Shown: positions 55,637-64,000 of the stretch, in pieces
Position numbering within the stretch: the stretch's first letter is position 1
How the letters are laid out: each line of letters begins with the position of its first letter
Source: Craterostigma plantagineum
Taxonomy: Eukaryota; Streptophyta; Magnoliopsida; Lamiales; Linderniaceae
Reading direction: 5' to 3'
Length of the DNA: 64,000 bases
Assembly (NCBI GenBank): GCA_027422505.1
Contig: JAPQWV010000751.1
Span: 179,001 to 243,000 of the forward strand
The notes under the pieces: model-generated
Databases searched by the model: none
Seen by the model: the letters and a program-made list of their open reading frames with translations, nothing else
Told to the model about the DNA's origin: nothing
Position numbers and translations under genes: made by a program

Positions 55637-55921
55637 CAAACAAATCATGACCGAGGAAAAGCTATTTATAATGGGTCAATAATTGGAAAATAGAACTAAT
55701 TATAGAAGATTGGATTTACAAGTTTGTAGCGCGGATATTGGACTTATTAGCTAAATAGGCCCGTTATAATTAGGATATCATATCATCATAATAAAGGGAA
55801 ATGAACAAAGGAAAAGCTAAAAATGAAACGTTTATTCCACCAATATGCAAATAAAAATTATAATAACCCAAAAAAGAAAACTTAATTTCTCTGATCGTCG
55901 TCGTCCACATCCCTACACTGC
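55637..55921. other. 3' flank of the stress-protein gene
   Basis: Non-coding; likely includes its 3' UTR (minus strand). Confidence 0.4.
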
Positions 55922-56915
55922 TTACTGAAGTTGCCCACGATCATTATTCTCCACATGCATGTTAAGGCGATTACTGCTGTGATCATCTTTATTATTATTG
56001 TAATTATTATTACTATTATTAGTATAATTGTTATTATATCGAACGACGATGACGGGACACGCGCAGTGCTGGACGCAGTAGTCGCTGACACTCCCAACCA
56101 TCCCTCGCGCGGCGGCGGCGCCGCCTCCCGCCGTTCTGTTCCGGCCAATCCCTCGGCTCCCCATGACGAGCGCGCTCAGCCCAAGCCTTTCTACTTCCAA
56201 GCAAAGCCTCTCCTTCATGTCGTGATCCTTCACCACGTGGATCTTGAACGGCACTCTCGCCGCAACGAGCGGCTGAGCAAGGTGGCCCATCGTCTTCGCC
56301 GCCGTGAAGTTTTCAGTTTCCGCCTCGTCTTTCGGCGTTGCCTCGGCCTGCTGTTGAAATGTCGGCGGCGGCGGCGATGCACTCCCTGGGGACATTATTA
56401 TGCATTGGGAAAGGAAAAGTGTATTCATTTTATATTATATGATTTATTAACCCTGTTTAAATACACATTGGGAAGGTAAACTCACTTTGATGGTCTTTTC
56501 CATGCGGTGAGGTAGATGAGAAAGGGTTAAATCCGCCGCCGCCGCCGGAAGAGGAGGAGCCCGAGGGGGTGGCGGTGGTGGGAGTGGAGGAGCCCCAGTC
56601 GGCGCCGTAGAGGATGGAGGTGGACCTGACGTGGAGGAGGATGACGGCGTCGCCGGGGCGGAGGTAGTTCTCCACGGCCCATTTCACGGCGTAGGCGCTC
56701 TCGTCGCTGAGATCGACTCCGATGCCGATTCGCCGGACGCATCCGCCGGCACTGGTCGGAGTGCTGATTCCGGCGGGCAGAGGAGGGAAGCGCGGGGAGG
56801 ATAGCGACGGCGATGGGTTTGCTGGAAGGTGAATGGGTTGGAGATTAGCGATAGTATTAGTCGTCTGTTGTTTGTTCTTCGGCGGGGAAGAAGAAGAAGA
56901 AGGCGTGGTTGACAT
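55922..56915 (-). CDS. universal stress protein (USP) domain protein
   Basis: Plant USPA-type proteins bind nucleotides or act in stress responses; the exact activity is unknown. Two exons, 56915-56486 and 56385-55922, join in phase to 297 residues. The first 60 residues are Ser/Pro/Asn-rich. The USP fold starts at RRIGIGVDLSDESAYAVKWA and continues with AVILLHVRSTSILYGADWG, a Ser/Gly-rich insert, FKIHVVKDHDMKERLCLEVE and LGLSALVMGSRGIGRN. The ATP-type G-X2-G-X9-G motif is expanded by a GGGAAAARG insert before MVGSVSDYCVQHCACPVIVV. The C-terminal tail is Asn-rich (YNNNYTNNSNNNYNNN), encoded by an AAT-type microsatellite. The first ATG is used as the start. Confidence 0.92.
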
Positions 56916-57283
56916 GTTTATGGAACCGAGGATTGATGAATTTTTGTCTGAGATTAATGATTAATGTTGTAATGTGGAAAAAATAGTGAAGTAAGATTAG
57001 CTATGTTATTTGGTTGTTTGTAATTAAAATGGTGGACGCGAGATTTGTAAGGACTTTGTATGGTTAGATCACCGAGTTTTACGGCGGTGGTGGGAGAATA
57101 AATAAATATATGGTTTTGCGAATTCTATTTGTTTTTCTTTCCAAATATATAACGTGGAATGGAGAGTACATGCGTGCACACATGGGCGGAGCTTCATTAG
57201 GCCTTGCCTACCCTGAAAAAAAAAACTGCCCCTATATATATGTACTAATGTTATGTTGACTTAGGTGAAAATATATTATTATA
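56916..57283. other. upstream region of the USP gene
   Basis: Probable promoter of the minus-strand USP gene. No clear TATA box assigned. Confidence 0.35.
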
Positions 57284-57756
57284 CTGTTGAAACTCTATAA
57301 ATTAATACAGTTGGGACTGACCAAATTTATTAATTAAAAGAGTTATTAATTAATCGATAAATTAATAATTTATAGTGTATATAACTTTCAAACTTCCCAA
57401 ACATCAAATGCAAGGGGAAATTTCTTGTTGACCTTTGAGAAAACAATGCCAGGAATTCTTACAATCATAAGGACAACTAGAGATAATATGCAAGGGTAAA
57501 TTGAGTTCAACAAAAAACAAATGACAATTTATTCATTTTTCAAGTAATCTTTGTCATGTAATATGAGAATGTTTTTACATATGAAATTATTAATTTATAA
57601 TTTATACGGAACCTATAGAAATTATCAAAAGTCTATTATCTTATAATTTTAGAGAATTATTAATTTAGTACGTTATCCCCGAGTCGGGACCGGCCGGAAA
57701 TACTATATTAAAGAGTTTATTAAATTATCGAGTATTAATTTATAGAGTTTCTACTG
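57284..57756. mobile_element. TIR element flanked by TA
   Basis: Left end CTGTTGAAACTCTATAAATT and inverted right end CAGTAGAAACTCTATAAATT form inverted arms, with TA on each side (57282-57283, 57757-57758). Arms continue with TTAATA-rich sequence. The superfamily is uncertain: TA duplications fit Tc1/mariner, the arm sequence was not matched to a named family. Confidence 0.65.
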
Positions 57757-57899
57757 TATGTCTATGAATATGTGCTTGTCAGGCATTATGAAATAATAGT
57801 GAATTCTTATCTAATTTATAAAGTTATTTTTAATAACCTATCAAGTGTAGGCCACTTTACAATATAATTCTTAGGTTTTATTAAGAATATTAAAACAAT

Positions 57900-58191
57900 T
57901 AAGTATTTTAATGATTATAATATTAGAGAGATAACTAAATAGATTATAAATTCTTTATTCAATACTTCTCAATACATTTTTACATAAACCACCTATTTAT
58001 ACTCAAATCTCTCAAGTTACATTCACAAAATAAAATATTACATTAATCACACAATAATCATATCTACCGTTCTAATCAATAAAATAATCACATCTAACTT
58101 TCTGAGTCCCCATGCTTAACCACCAATCTCTTACTTAACCACCATTCTTATTAATATACATCCACATATGTATATTAATATTTCATAACAA
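57900..58191 (-). repeat. possible solo LTR
   Basis: On the minus strand the segment starts TGTTATGAAATATTAATATA (58191) and has TATAAATAGGTGG (TATA-like) followed by AATGTATTGAGAAGTATTG, resembling the layout of the copia-2 LTR. The other end and target duplication could not be fixed. Confidence 0.35.
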
Positions 58192-58251
58192 TAGATACTT
58201 TTATGAACCCATTAATTTCCGGGCTCCGCCCCCGCATGCATACTATATATA

Positions 58252-58490
58252 CAAGTATGTGTAGCACACCCAATGTATATGCAAACATATCAAAGTATTT
58301 TATTTTGCACATTTTTATTAATAAAGTAGTTTAAAAAATAAAATTTTGATTTACGGATAATTTTGTAATAAATGAAAATATAAGGGGGAAAATTGTAATT
58401 GACAGTTAAGGGTAAAATTGTAAATAATCATTTTAAATGACAGACCAAAGGTGGCAGTTTATAACTACCCTAGACCCTTTATATAATATA
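58252..58490 (-). mobile_element. Helitron-like copy, downstream of a head-to-tail pair
   Basis: Minus-strand copy that begins directly after the CTAG of its neighbour, without a TC start. Shares CTTTGGTCTGT and ACAATTTTACCCTTA with the copy at 30841. The 3' hairpin region GCATATAC...GTGTGC is followed by a CTTG version of the terminus. Confidence 0.45.
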
Positions 58491-58655
58491 CTAGTATATT
58501 AGCAGTGCAAATATATAAGTCATTTTATATTGTTATATTACTATTTAAGTTATTTAAAAAATAAAATTTTAAATCAAAAGATTAAATTGTAATAAATCAT
58601 AATGGTAAAATTGTACAAAAACTAACTATTTTAGATACACGTGAACCGCTATAGA
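58491..58655 (-). mobile_element. Helitron-like copy, upstream of the pair
   Basis: On the minus strand starts TCTATAGCGG after A and ends TATACTAG before T (CTAG at 58491-58494). AT-rich, non-coding, 165 bp. Confidence 0.45.
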
Positions 58656-58876
58656 TATAATTTATTATCAAACACATTGCATTAAATATTTATAGAAACA
58701 TGAAGCCATAAAATTAAGGATGGTACACGATTTCTTTTATAATTCAGAATCGGATCAGAATCGAGTGCAACATTAATATAACAACATATCTACTTTCAAC
58801 AATCGCATGCTGACCCAAAAAAAAAAAAAAAAAAATTCATAATCAAGGTAGCAAAACTCAGTGAATAGGTAGCGCA

Positions 58877-59572
58877 CTACAACAACTCATCTAAGTCGAA
58901 ACTCTCAGGAATTTCAAACTTAAACAGATCATCATCATCGGTAATATCTTGCGTATTATTAGCTCCATCGATGCTATTATTCACTGAAGAAATCGAAGGC
59001 GTCGATAGCACCGAATCAAAGCTAAGGTTTCCCCGAGCGTTTCCAATCATCATCGGCTCATCGAAAAACGCCGTCGTCCCATAAAATAATGAATTCTGCA
59101 TATTCCGTTGACTGCTATTCCCTTGCATGATCGTCTGACGATGAGCTTCACGGTCGCTTTCGAACTCAACATTTTCAAGCTGATTATTGGGTTGGATAAG
59201 CTTCTGTAATAAAATATTATTAGGGTTTTGTTGGCCTTCTTCGGGCGACGCTGTTAAGAGGGCGGCGCTCAAAGCGAGCCTCAAAGCTGCCTCTCGATTG
59301 CTAAGTAGGGTTTGGAGGCCGAGGAGATTCGTTAAGTCGAGCTTTTGGTTGCTAAGGAGTGACGAAGACAGGTGTAAGAGGTCGAGACGAGGCGCGTGGG
59401 TCACTGGGTCGATACCGTTTCGAAGTAGCCTTTTTCTTATGTGAGTGTTCCAATAATTCTTTATTTCGTTGTCCGTTCTTCCCGGCAAACGTGCGGCGAT
59501 CGCCGACCATCTGTAGGAAAAATTAAATTAGGAAATTTTAGACTCGATATCTTAAACAATATATATATATTT

Positions 59573-59607
<35 letters not shown>

Positions 59608-60996
59608 ATATTATATTACGAATGAACACTTTAGTCTAGAGTAGCTGCTCCCGAATTGACTGGTACAACAACAATTAAAACTACGATTTTGCCCTTTATT
59701 TTAAATATCCAAAGTTATATCATCTAAGTCAATTATTTTGTATACTTAAAAATAATACAAAGCAAAATACTATAATATACATATTAAATTACTTTAATAT
59801 AGGCACGCTCATCGGGTGCGCAGAAAATTACTAATATACATATTATTGTTGGGCGGCCTTTCAACTAGTGAAAGATGAGCCGAGCCGGCTTGTGAGCTCG
59901 ACGAGCCGGCTCGATAAAAGCTCGGCTCAAGCTCGACAAAAATGAGCTCGAGCTCATGTAAGTCGAGCTCGAGCTTGAGCCTCGCGATTTTTATTTTTTT
60001 AAATTTTATATTTTTATATTTTAATAATAATTATATTATTCTTTATTTTTAAAAAAAAATCGATTTATTAAAAATTTTATATAATTTATATTATTTTTAC
60101 TAATTATTAAAAAATCTCGATTTTTTAAAGAAAAGTATATTTTTTGTATTTTATATTAATTTATATTATTGTTATTAATTTAATAATTTTTATTAATCGA
60201 GCTCTATGAGCTTCGTGAGCTCGAGCTCGAGTTCGAGCTCATCAGGCTGCAAATGAGCTCGAGCTCGAGCCGTGAGCTGAAAAGCTCGAAGAGCTCGAGC
60301 TCGAGCTCGAGCTCAGCTGTAAGGGCTCGAACTCGAGCCCAGAAAATGAGCCGAGCTCGGCTCGAGCTCGGCTCATTTACAGCCCTACTTTCAACTTCGT
60401 ATTAGATCAGACCAATAGGTCTTAGGCATAAATCCTGATCACGATCACCCATTAAAAAAAAGTATACGTTTGATGTTAGATAATAAAGAAATTAGCCTAA
60501 ACGTGAAGGGACGTGCTAGAAATAAATTTAAGATGTGATAAAAACTCCCTTTAACGATTATGTTTTGTTTTGTAAGTCATCATTCGGTATGACGGCTTTT
60601 AGGTGAACGGTCATTCACAATTAGCTAGACTTACTTATTGCCAAGAACACTGTGCAGTTGAATTATAGTCTCCTCCTCTTCGAACGAGAACCTTCCCCTC
60701 TTTATATCTGGCCTGAGGTAATTCGTCCAGCGAAGCCTACAACTCTTTCCACATCTCTGAAGCCCTACAGAAGTACGAATAATTAACGGATACCGAATCA
60801 ATATTTCGACTCAAATACGTAAGTAAACAGCATAAATAGAAAACGATAATTTGTAAACTTTACCAGCATTCTTCGGAAGGTTCCTCCAATTTCCCGGGCC
60901 GTGCGTCTGAATGTAGTGAATGAGCTTTGCATCTTCTTCGGTCGTCCATGGCCCTTTCTTGAGCCCATTCATGTCACAGCATGGTGATCTTCCCAT
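58877..60996 (-). CDS. R2R3-MYB transcription factor
   Basis: A nuclear DNA-binding factor. Exons 60996-60864, 60764-60635 and 59510-58877 join in frame to 298 residues, with intron positions typical of R2R3-MYBs. R2: [20 protein letters not shown] to [13 protein letters not shown]3: [20 protein letters not shown] to [14 protein letters not shown], with the expected regular Trp spacing and Phe replacing the first R3 Trp. After R3, [18 protein letters not shown] resembles the subgroup with MYB41/74/102 (stress, suberin or cuticle control); this placement is inference. The C terminus is acidic ([20 protein letters not shown]), a likely activation region. The start is the conserved MGRSPCC; the frame is open further upstream to 61125. 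Intron 2 (59511-60634) has a (TA)n tract and a hAT-type MITE. Confidence 0.94.
59866..60387. mobile_element. hAT-type MITE in MYB intron 2
   Basis: The 8-bp duplication CTTTCAAC is perfect (59858-59865, 60388-60395). The right arm (inverse) is TAGGGCTGTAAATGAGCCGAGC; the left arm is degraded (TAGTGAAAGATGAGCCGAGCC). Both subterminal parts are packed with GAGCTC/CTCGAG repeats, the centre is AT-only. Confidence 0.88.
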
Positions 60997-61129
60997 TTTT
61001 TTTATTGGTATATTTTTTATAGGATAATGTGTGCGTGTGTGTATTTGTTTAATTTTAGGAGGCAAGAGAAGATTATAAAGTGAAGAAGATGCTTGTTGTA
61101 GGTCAAAAGAGATGCTATGCAACAAGCGA

Positions 61130-61137
61130 TATATATA
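61130..61137 (-). promoter_or_regulatory. TATA box of the MYB gene
   Basis: TATATATA on the minus strand, about 134 bases upstream of the ATG at 60996. Confidence 0.45.
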
Positions 61138-63370
61138 GTTGATGACTTGTAATAATGAGAAGTCTTTAGATTTGGCACCGGCTCTTGATTTATCCCTATA
61201 TTATTATTTATTTATTTTGTTGTGTGCTGCGAGTTTGGGGTGAAAATAGTTTTCCAATTACAGTTATACGAATAAATAGAATATATGTAACATGTAATAT
61301 AAGAATGAAAGCTGAGGAGACAAGTGTCGAGGATGTAATGGATTTGACCTTTAATCGTTGGGATTCAGACTTGGCGATATTACACATAGTGTTGGTTTAG
61401 TAGGTAATGGTGGTTAAGTTATTATCTACCAATTGCTTCATAACTTGCTTCGGAGTATAAAAACCCAAGGTTTCTTTGTTCCAAGTTGGGAAAAAATGGG
61501 ACACATCATAACTAATGCCGATTTTATATATTGTTTATATTTCCTAATTGATGCGTATTTTATTTTTTATTTTTGTTGTGAAAAATAAGATATGTGGCTA
61601 ACCCGAGGCACTCTTCTTATCCACGTACTCCACTCCTGACGAATGCTTATTTCCACATGTTGAATAAACGGAGTCAACGGACATATATATAAAATATGTA
61701 TTTAAATGAGAAGCTTGCCCTAAATAGCATCCACGTAAATTTTTTCCATATTTTATTATTAGTTGTAGATTTTGCTTACCCGAGTATAGTGTAACGTGTT
61801 GAGTAAAACCCCAACACCACATTTTGAACAATTATAAACCACATACATATATAGTATTCAGTTGAACTGATATGTACGTAGTCATGAGACACAAAATAAT
61901 GTAATAATGCAATTCCTGAAATTAAATATAATCATGAACGATCGTTATAGAAAACAATTAATCAGACAGTATCCATGATTAAATTAATGCGTGCAAGGAT
62001 TCAATCAAATCCTTCATGCGTCGAATGCTAGTCAACGTAGGATTATTGCATGACAAGAGGACGTAAGTACGTGTATGGCCGTGCATGCGTCGAGGACGAT
62101 TATACATGCATGTATTAATTTAAAGAGGTGAAATAATTGGGATTTTTTTACATATATTTAATTAGTTGGAAACAGCTGGGTTCCGTTTTCAGATCAAATG
62201 CATTATTTCAACATTGTTATTTTTTCTTAAATTTGTTGTAGTATTTTCCCATAACGGTATTGTAATCTCTACATTCAGAATAAGTTCGGTCTAAATCGAT
62301 GTTGCTGACCTCAACTCGGAGGTCATGAGACGACCTCGACTTTCTGCATGGGCTAATCGTCTTGGCTTTTGTGCATTAAACAAAATCTGAATATTAAATC
62401 ATCAATTATCGGATAATCTTAGCTTCTAAACTATAATATTGGTGGAGATATAATAAGCCCAACAATTTTCTTATCCCATACGGCTCTTTGATAAGAGTGT
62501 AACGTGGGTAAAGTTATATGTTTGTTATATGATAAAATAACATTATGTTTGTTATATGTGTAAAGTTATATACACCTTGTATAGGTATACAAGCCTATTA
62601 CTTACAGATCGTTTATAGCCCTGTATATAGATACCCATCATAAAGGTGGGTTTGTCAATATATGTTCTTAATACCAATTATACCCCTTATCTGCCCTAAC
62701 GCCTTCATCTCCATCGCATCTTTATTTCATCTCTCCAGACATTTTTTTCTCCATCCATCTCCGTCGTCTTCCATCCCGAGCTTCACCGTAATTTTCTCTA
62801 TCAAGGCCCCAACCATTGAACCCCAATCTGATTTTTTTCTTTCTCCATCCATCTCCGCATCCTCCATCTCGAGCTTCACCGTAATTCCGTCTCTATCAAG
62901 ACCCCAACCATTGAACCCCAATCTGATAACTCCGTCACTGTTGAGAAGATAGTTATTAGCTCAGGTAATTTTGAAACAAGTTGTATCATACGAGGTTTTT
63001 TGGGGTTCTTGTGCTTTCCTTTGTGCTAGGAGAAAAGTTTTAGAATCTGCTTGATTTTTCAAGGAACTGTTCTTGTCAATAATTGGTTGATTAATAGGTT
63101 ATTGGAGAAAAGTCCAGGGTTTGCTCCTTTTCTTTGTTTGATGGTGGTGCTTTATTTCCCAAATGAAAATGTGGAATAAACGAGAACGATGGATAGAAAA
63201 GCAAATATAATTAAGGCCAAAAATGTCATTTAAGCATTTTTAACAAATCCTATACCCAGTTGCAACAGTCATATCAAACACTCTTTATATTATTACCCAA
63301 ATAATTAATACACACAATCAAACATAAAGAAATGTATATCAACAAAATCCTTATATAGTCATACACAAAT
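61138..63370. other. intergenic region
   Basis: No conserved gene seen. It includes the probable MYB upstream region, a local repeat (AAAGTTATATGTTTGTTATATG near 62510) and the 95-bp duplication listed separately. Confidence 0.4.
62747..62932. repeat. two-copy 95-bp tandem repeat
   Basis: CCAACCATTGAACCCCAATC recurs 95 bases apart (AACCATTGAA at 62811 and 62906), as do CTCCATCCATCTCCG and GAGCTTCACCGTAATT. The frame through it is Ser/Pro-rich and looks like an unspecific translation. Confidence 0.75.
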
Positions 63371-63831
63371 TGTTGTTTTATTTTTCTGTATTTGTGAGGA
63401 ACGAGTGTTTGTTGCGTGAGAAGAGAATCGAATTTTTAGCGGAGGAACTAAGCTCTTTTTCTTTTGCTTTTCTTATCTGTAATACATGCACACACTACAC
63501 CGTACCTTCTCTCTTTTTTGTTCACTCTTTTCATTTTCTCTTTTTTCTCTCACACTTACTCGCACACTAACGTACAAGGCTCACTTCCCCACACTTCATT
63601 CACGACCTATGCATGCTATAAATAGATACAAATGACAAATAAGGCTAACTAAGCAATAAATATCATATCATGCGTGTAGAATTATTTTTGACTTTTATGG
63701 CAATCATATCCAATCTTTTAGATCTTCACAAATCCTCTTGGCTGCTATCAATGATTCTTCAAAGACTTCGGCTGATAGATTTGTATTCTTCTTCATTTTT
63801 CTTTTTGGCTGCTTTGAGATTATAGTCAACA
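63371..63831 (-). repeat. 3' LTR of a retrotransposon cut by the window end
   Basis: 461 bp from TGTTGTTTTA to AGTCAACA. On the minus strand it is preceded by the purine tract CTTAAGGGGGGAATTG (plus 63832-63846), the polypurine-tract-to-LTR junction. A TATTTATAG motif occurs in the expected promoter part. The element body lies to the right; its coding part begins after 63846 and runs past 64000. The candidate target duplication on this side is CAAAT (63366-63370). Confidence 0.75.
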
Positions 63832-64000
63832 ATTCCCCCCTTAAGCTCAAAACCTTGCAGTCTTTCGACCCTCCTTAAACTTAACTCTTTTTCGTCTGTC
63901 GTATGTCGCGGCTCGCCACTTGCCGTCAACAAGCGTCTTCAAGCACTTCGCTTCAACGCTCAACATGTGCTTCCCAAACCAGATATTTCCATAAATCCAT
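63832..64000 (-). mobile_element. 3' internal end of an LTR retrotransposon (partial)
   Basis: Polypurine tract followed on the plus side by sequence whose minus-strand translation is short and uninformative. Copia is likely from the tract-LTR style but unproven in this window. Confidence 0.5.

Noticed and set aside
55931..56479. Plus-strand 182-codon frame over the USP gene
   Set aside because: Shadow of the USP gene; the Ile-rich start is the Asn microsatellite read backwards.
60997..61125. Upstream in-frame start for the MYB gene
   Set aside because: The MGRSPCC start is conserved in R2R3-MYBs; the extension looks like 5' UTR translation.
62662..62952. Ser/Pro-rich 96-codon frame
   Set aside because: It reads through a 95-bp tandem duplication, giving a duplicated peptide with no known domain or promoter.

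Overview
This window is nuclear DNA from a flowering plant, most likely a eudicot. The evidence is spliced genes with GT-AG introns, plant-specific families (STIG1, defensin-like peptide, NPH3, R2R3-MYB, UGT, MATE, Yippee) and plant-type transposons. No species can be named from the sequence alone. All exon coordinates were worked out by eye from splice consensus, reading frame and family knowledge; no search or gene finder was run.

Layout. 1-8.5 kb is repeat territory: a hairpin-bearing minisatellite (about 0.6-2.65 kb) and a decayed endogenous pararetrovirus on the minus strand (2.86-7.6 kb). 8.5-11.1 kb holds two small secreted cysteine-rich peptide genes, each with an apparent one-base frameshift. 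11.68-17.79 kb is a full-length but broken L1-type LINE with a perfect 16-bp target duplication. 18.2-24.0 kb is a minus-strand gene cluster: MATE transporter, a 36-residue Cys-rich small ORF, a 3-hydroxyacyl-CoA dehydrogenase and a Yippee-like protein. 24.83-30.43 kb is a complete Ty1/copia element with a hAT-type MITE nested in its 3' LTR. 30.6-34.1 kb is AT-rich intergenic DNA with Helitron-like elements and another MITE.

34.5-48.0 kb is the main gene island: a tyrosine-aminotransferase-like gene (one frameshift), a class-IV aminotransferase, a UGT79/91-type glycosyltransferase, a DUF604 Fringe-like glycosyltransferase and an NPH3-family gene. 48.95-55.63 kb is a second copia element whose 5' LTR carries a Harbinger-type MITE. 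55.9-61.0 kb contains a universal stress protein and an R2R3-MYB gene (a MITE lies in its second intron). The right edge (63.37 kb onward) enters a third LTR retrotransposon, minus strand, cut by the window end.

The genes do not form a pathway or operon. The two aminotransferases and two glycosyltransferases are unrelated families lying side by side. Nine of twelve conventional genes reconstruct to open, family-length products. The other three (STIG1-like, defensin-like, TAT-like) each fail by one missing base inside or beside a short homopolymer, so consensus error in a long-read assembly must be separated from real decay. The most unusual structures are the minisatellite whose hairpin stems vary while staying complementary, head-to-tail Helitron-like pairs at two loci, a duplicated splice acceptor in the dehydrogenase gene, and two overlooked small ORFs.
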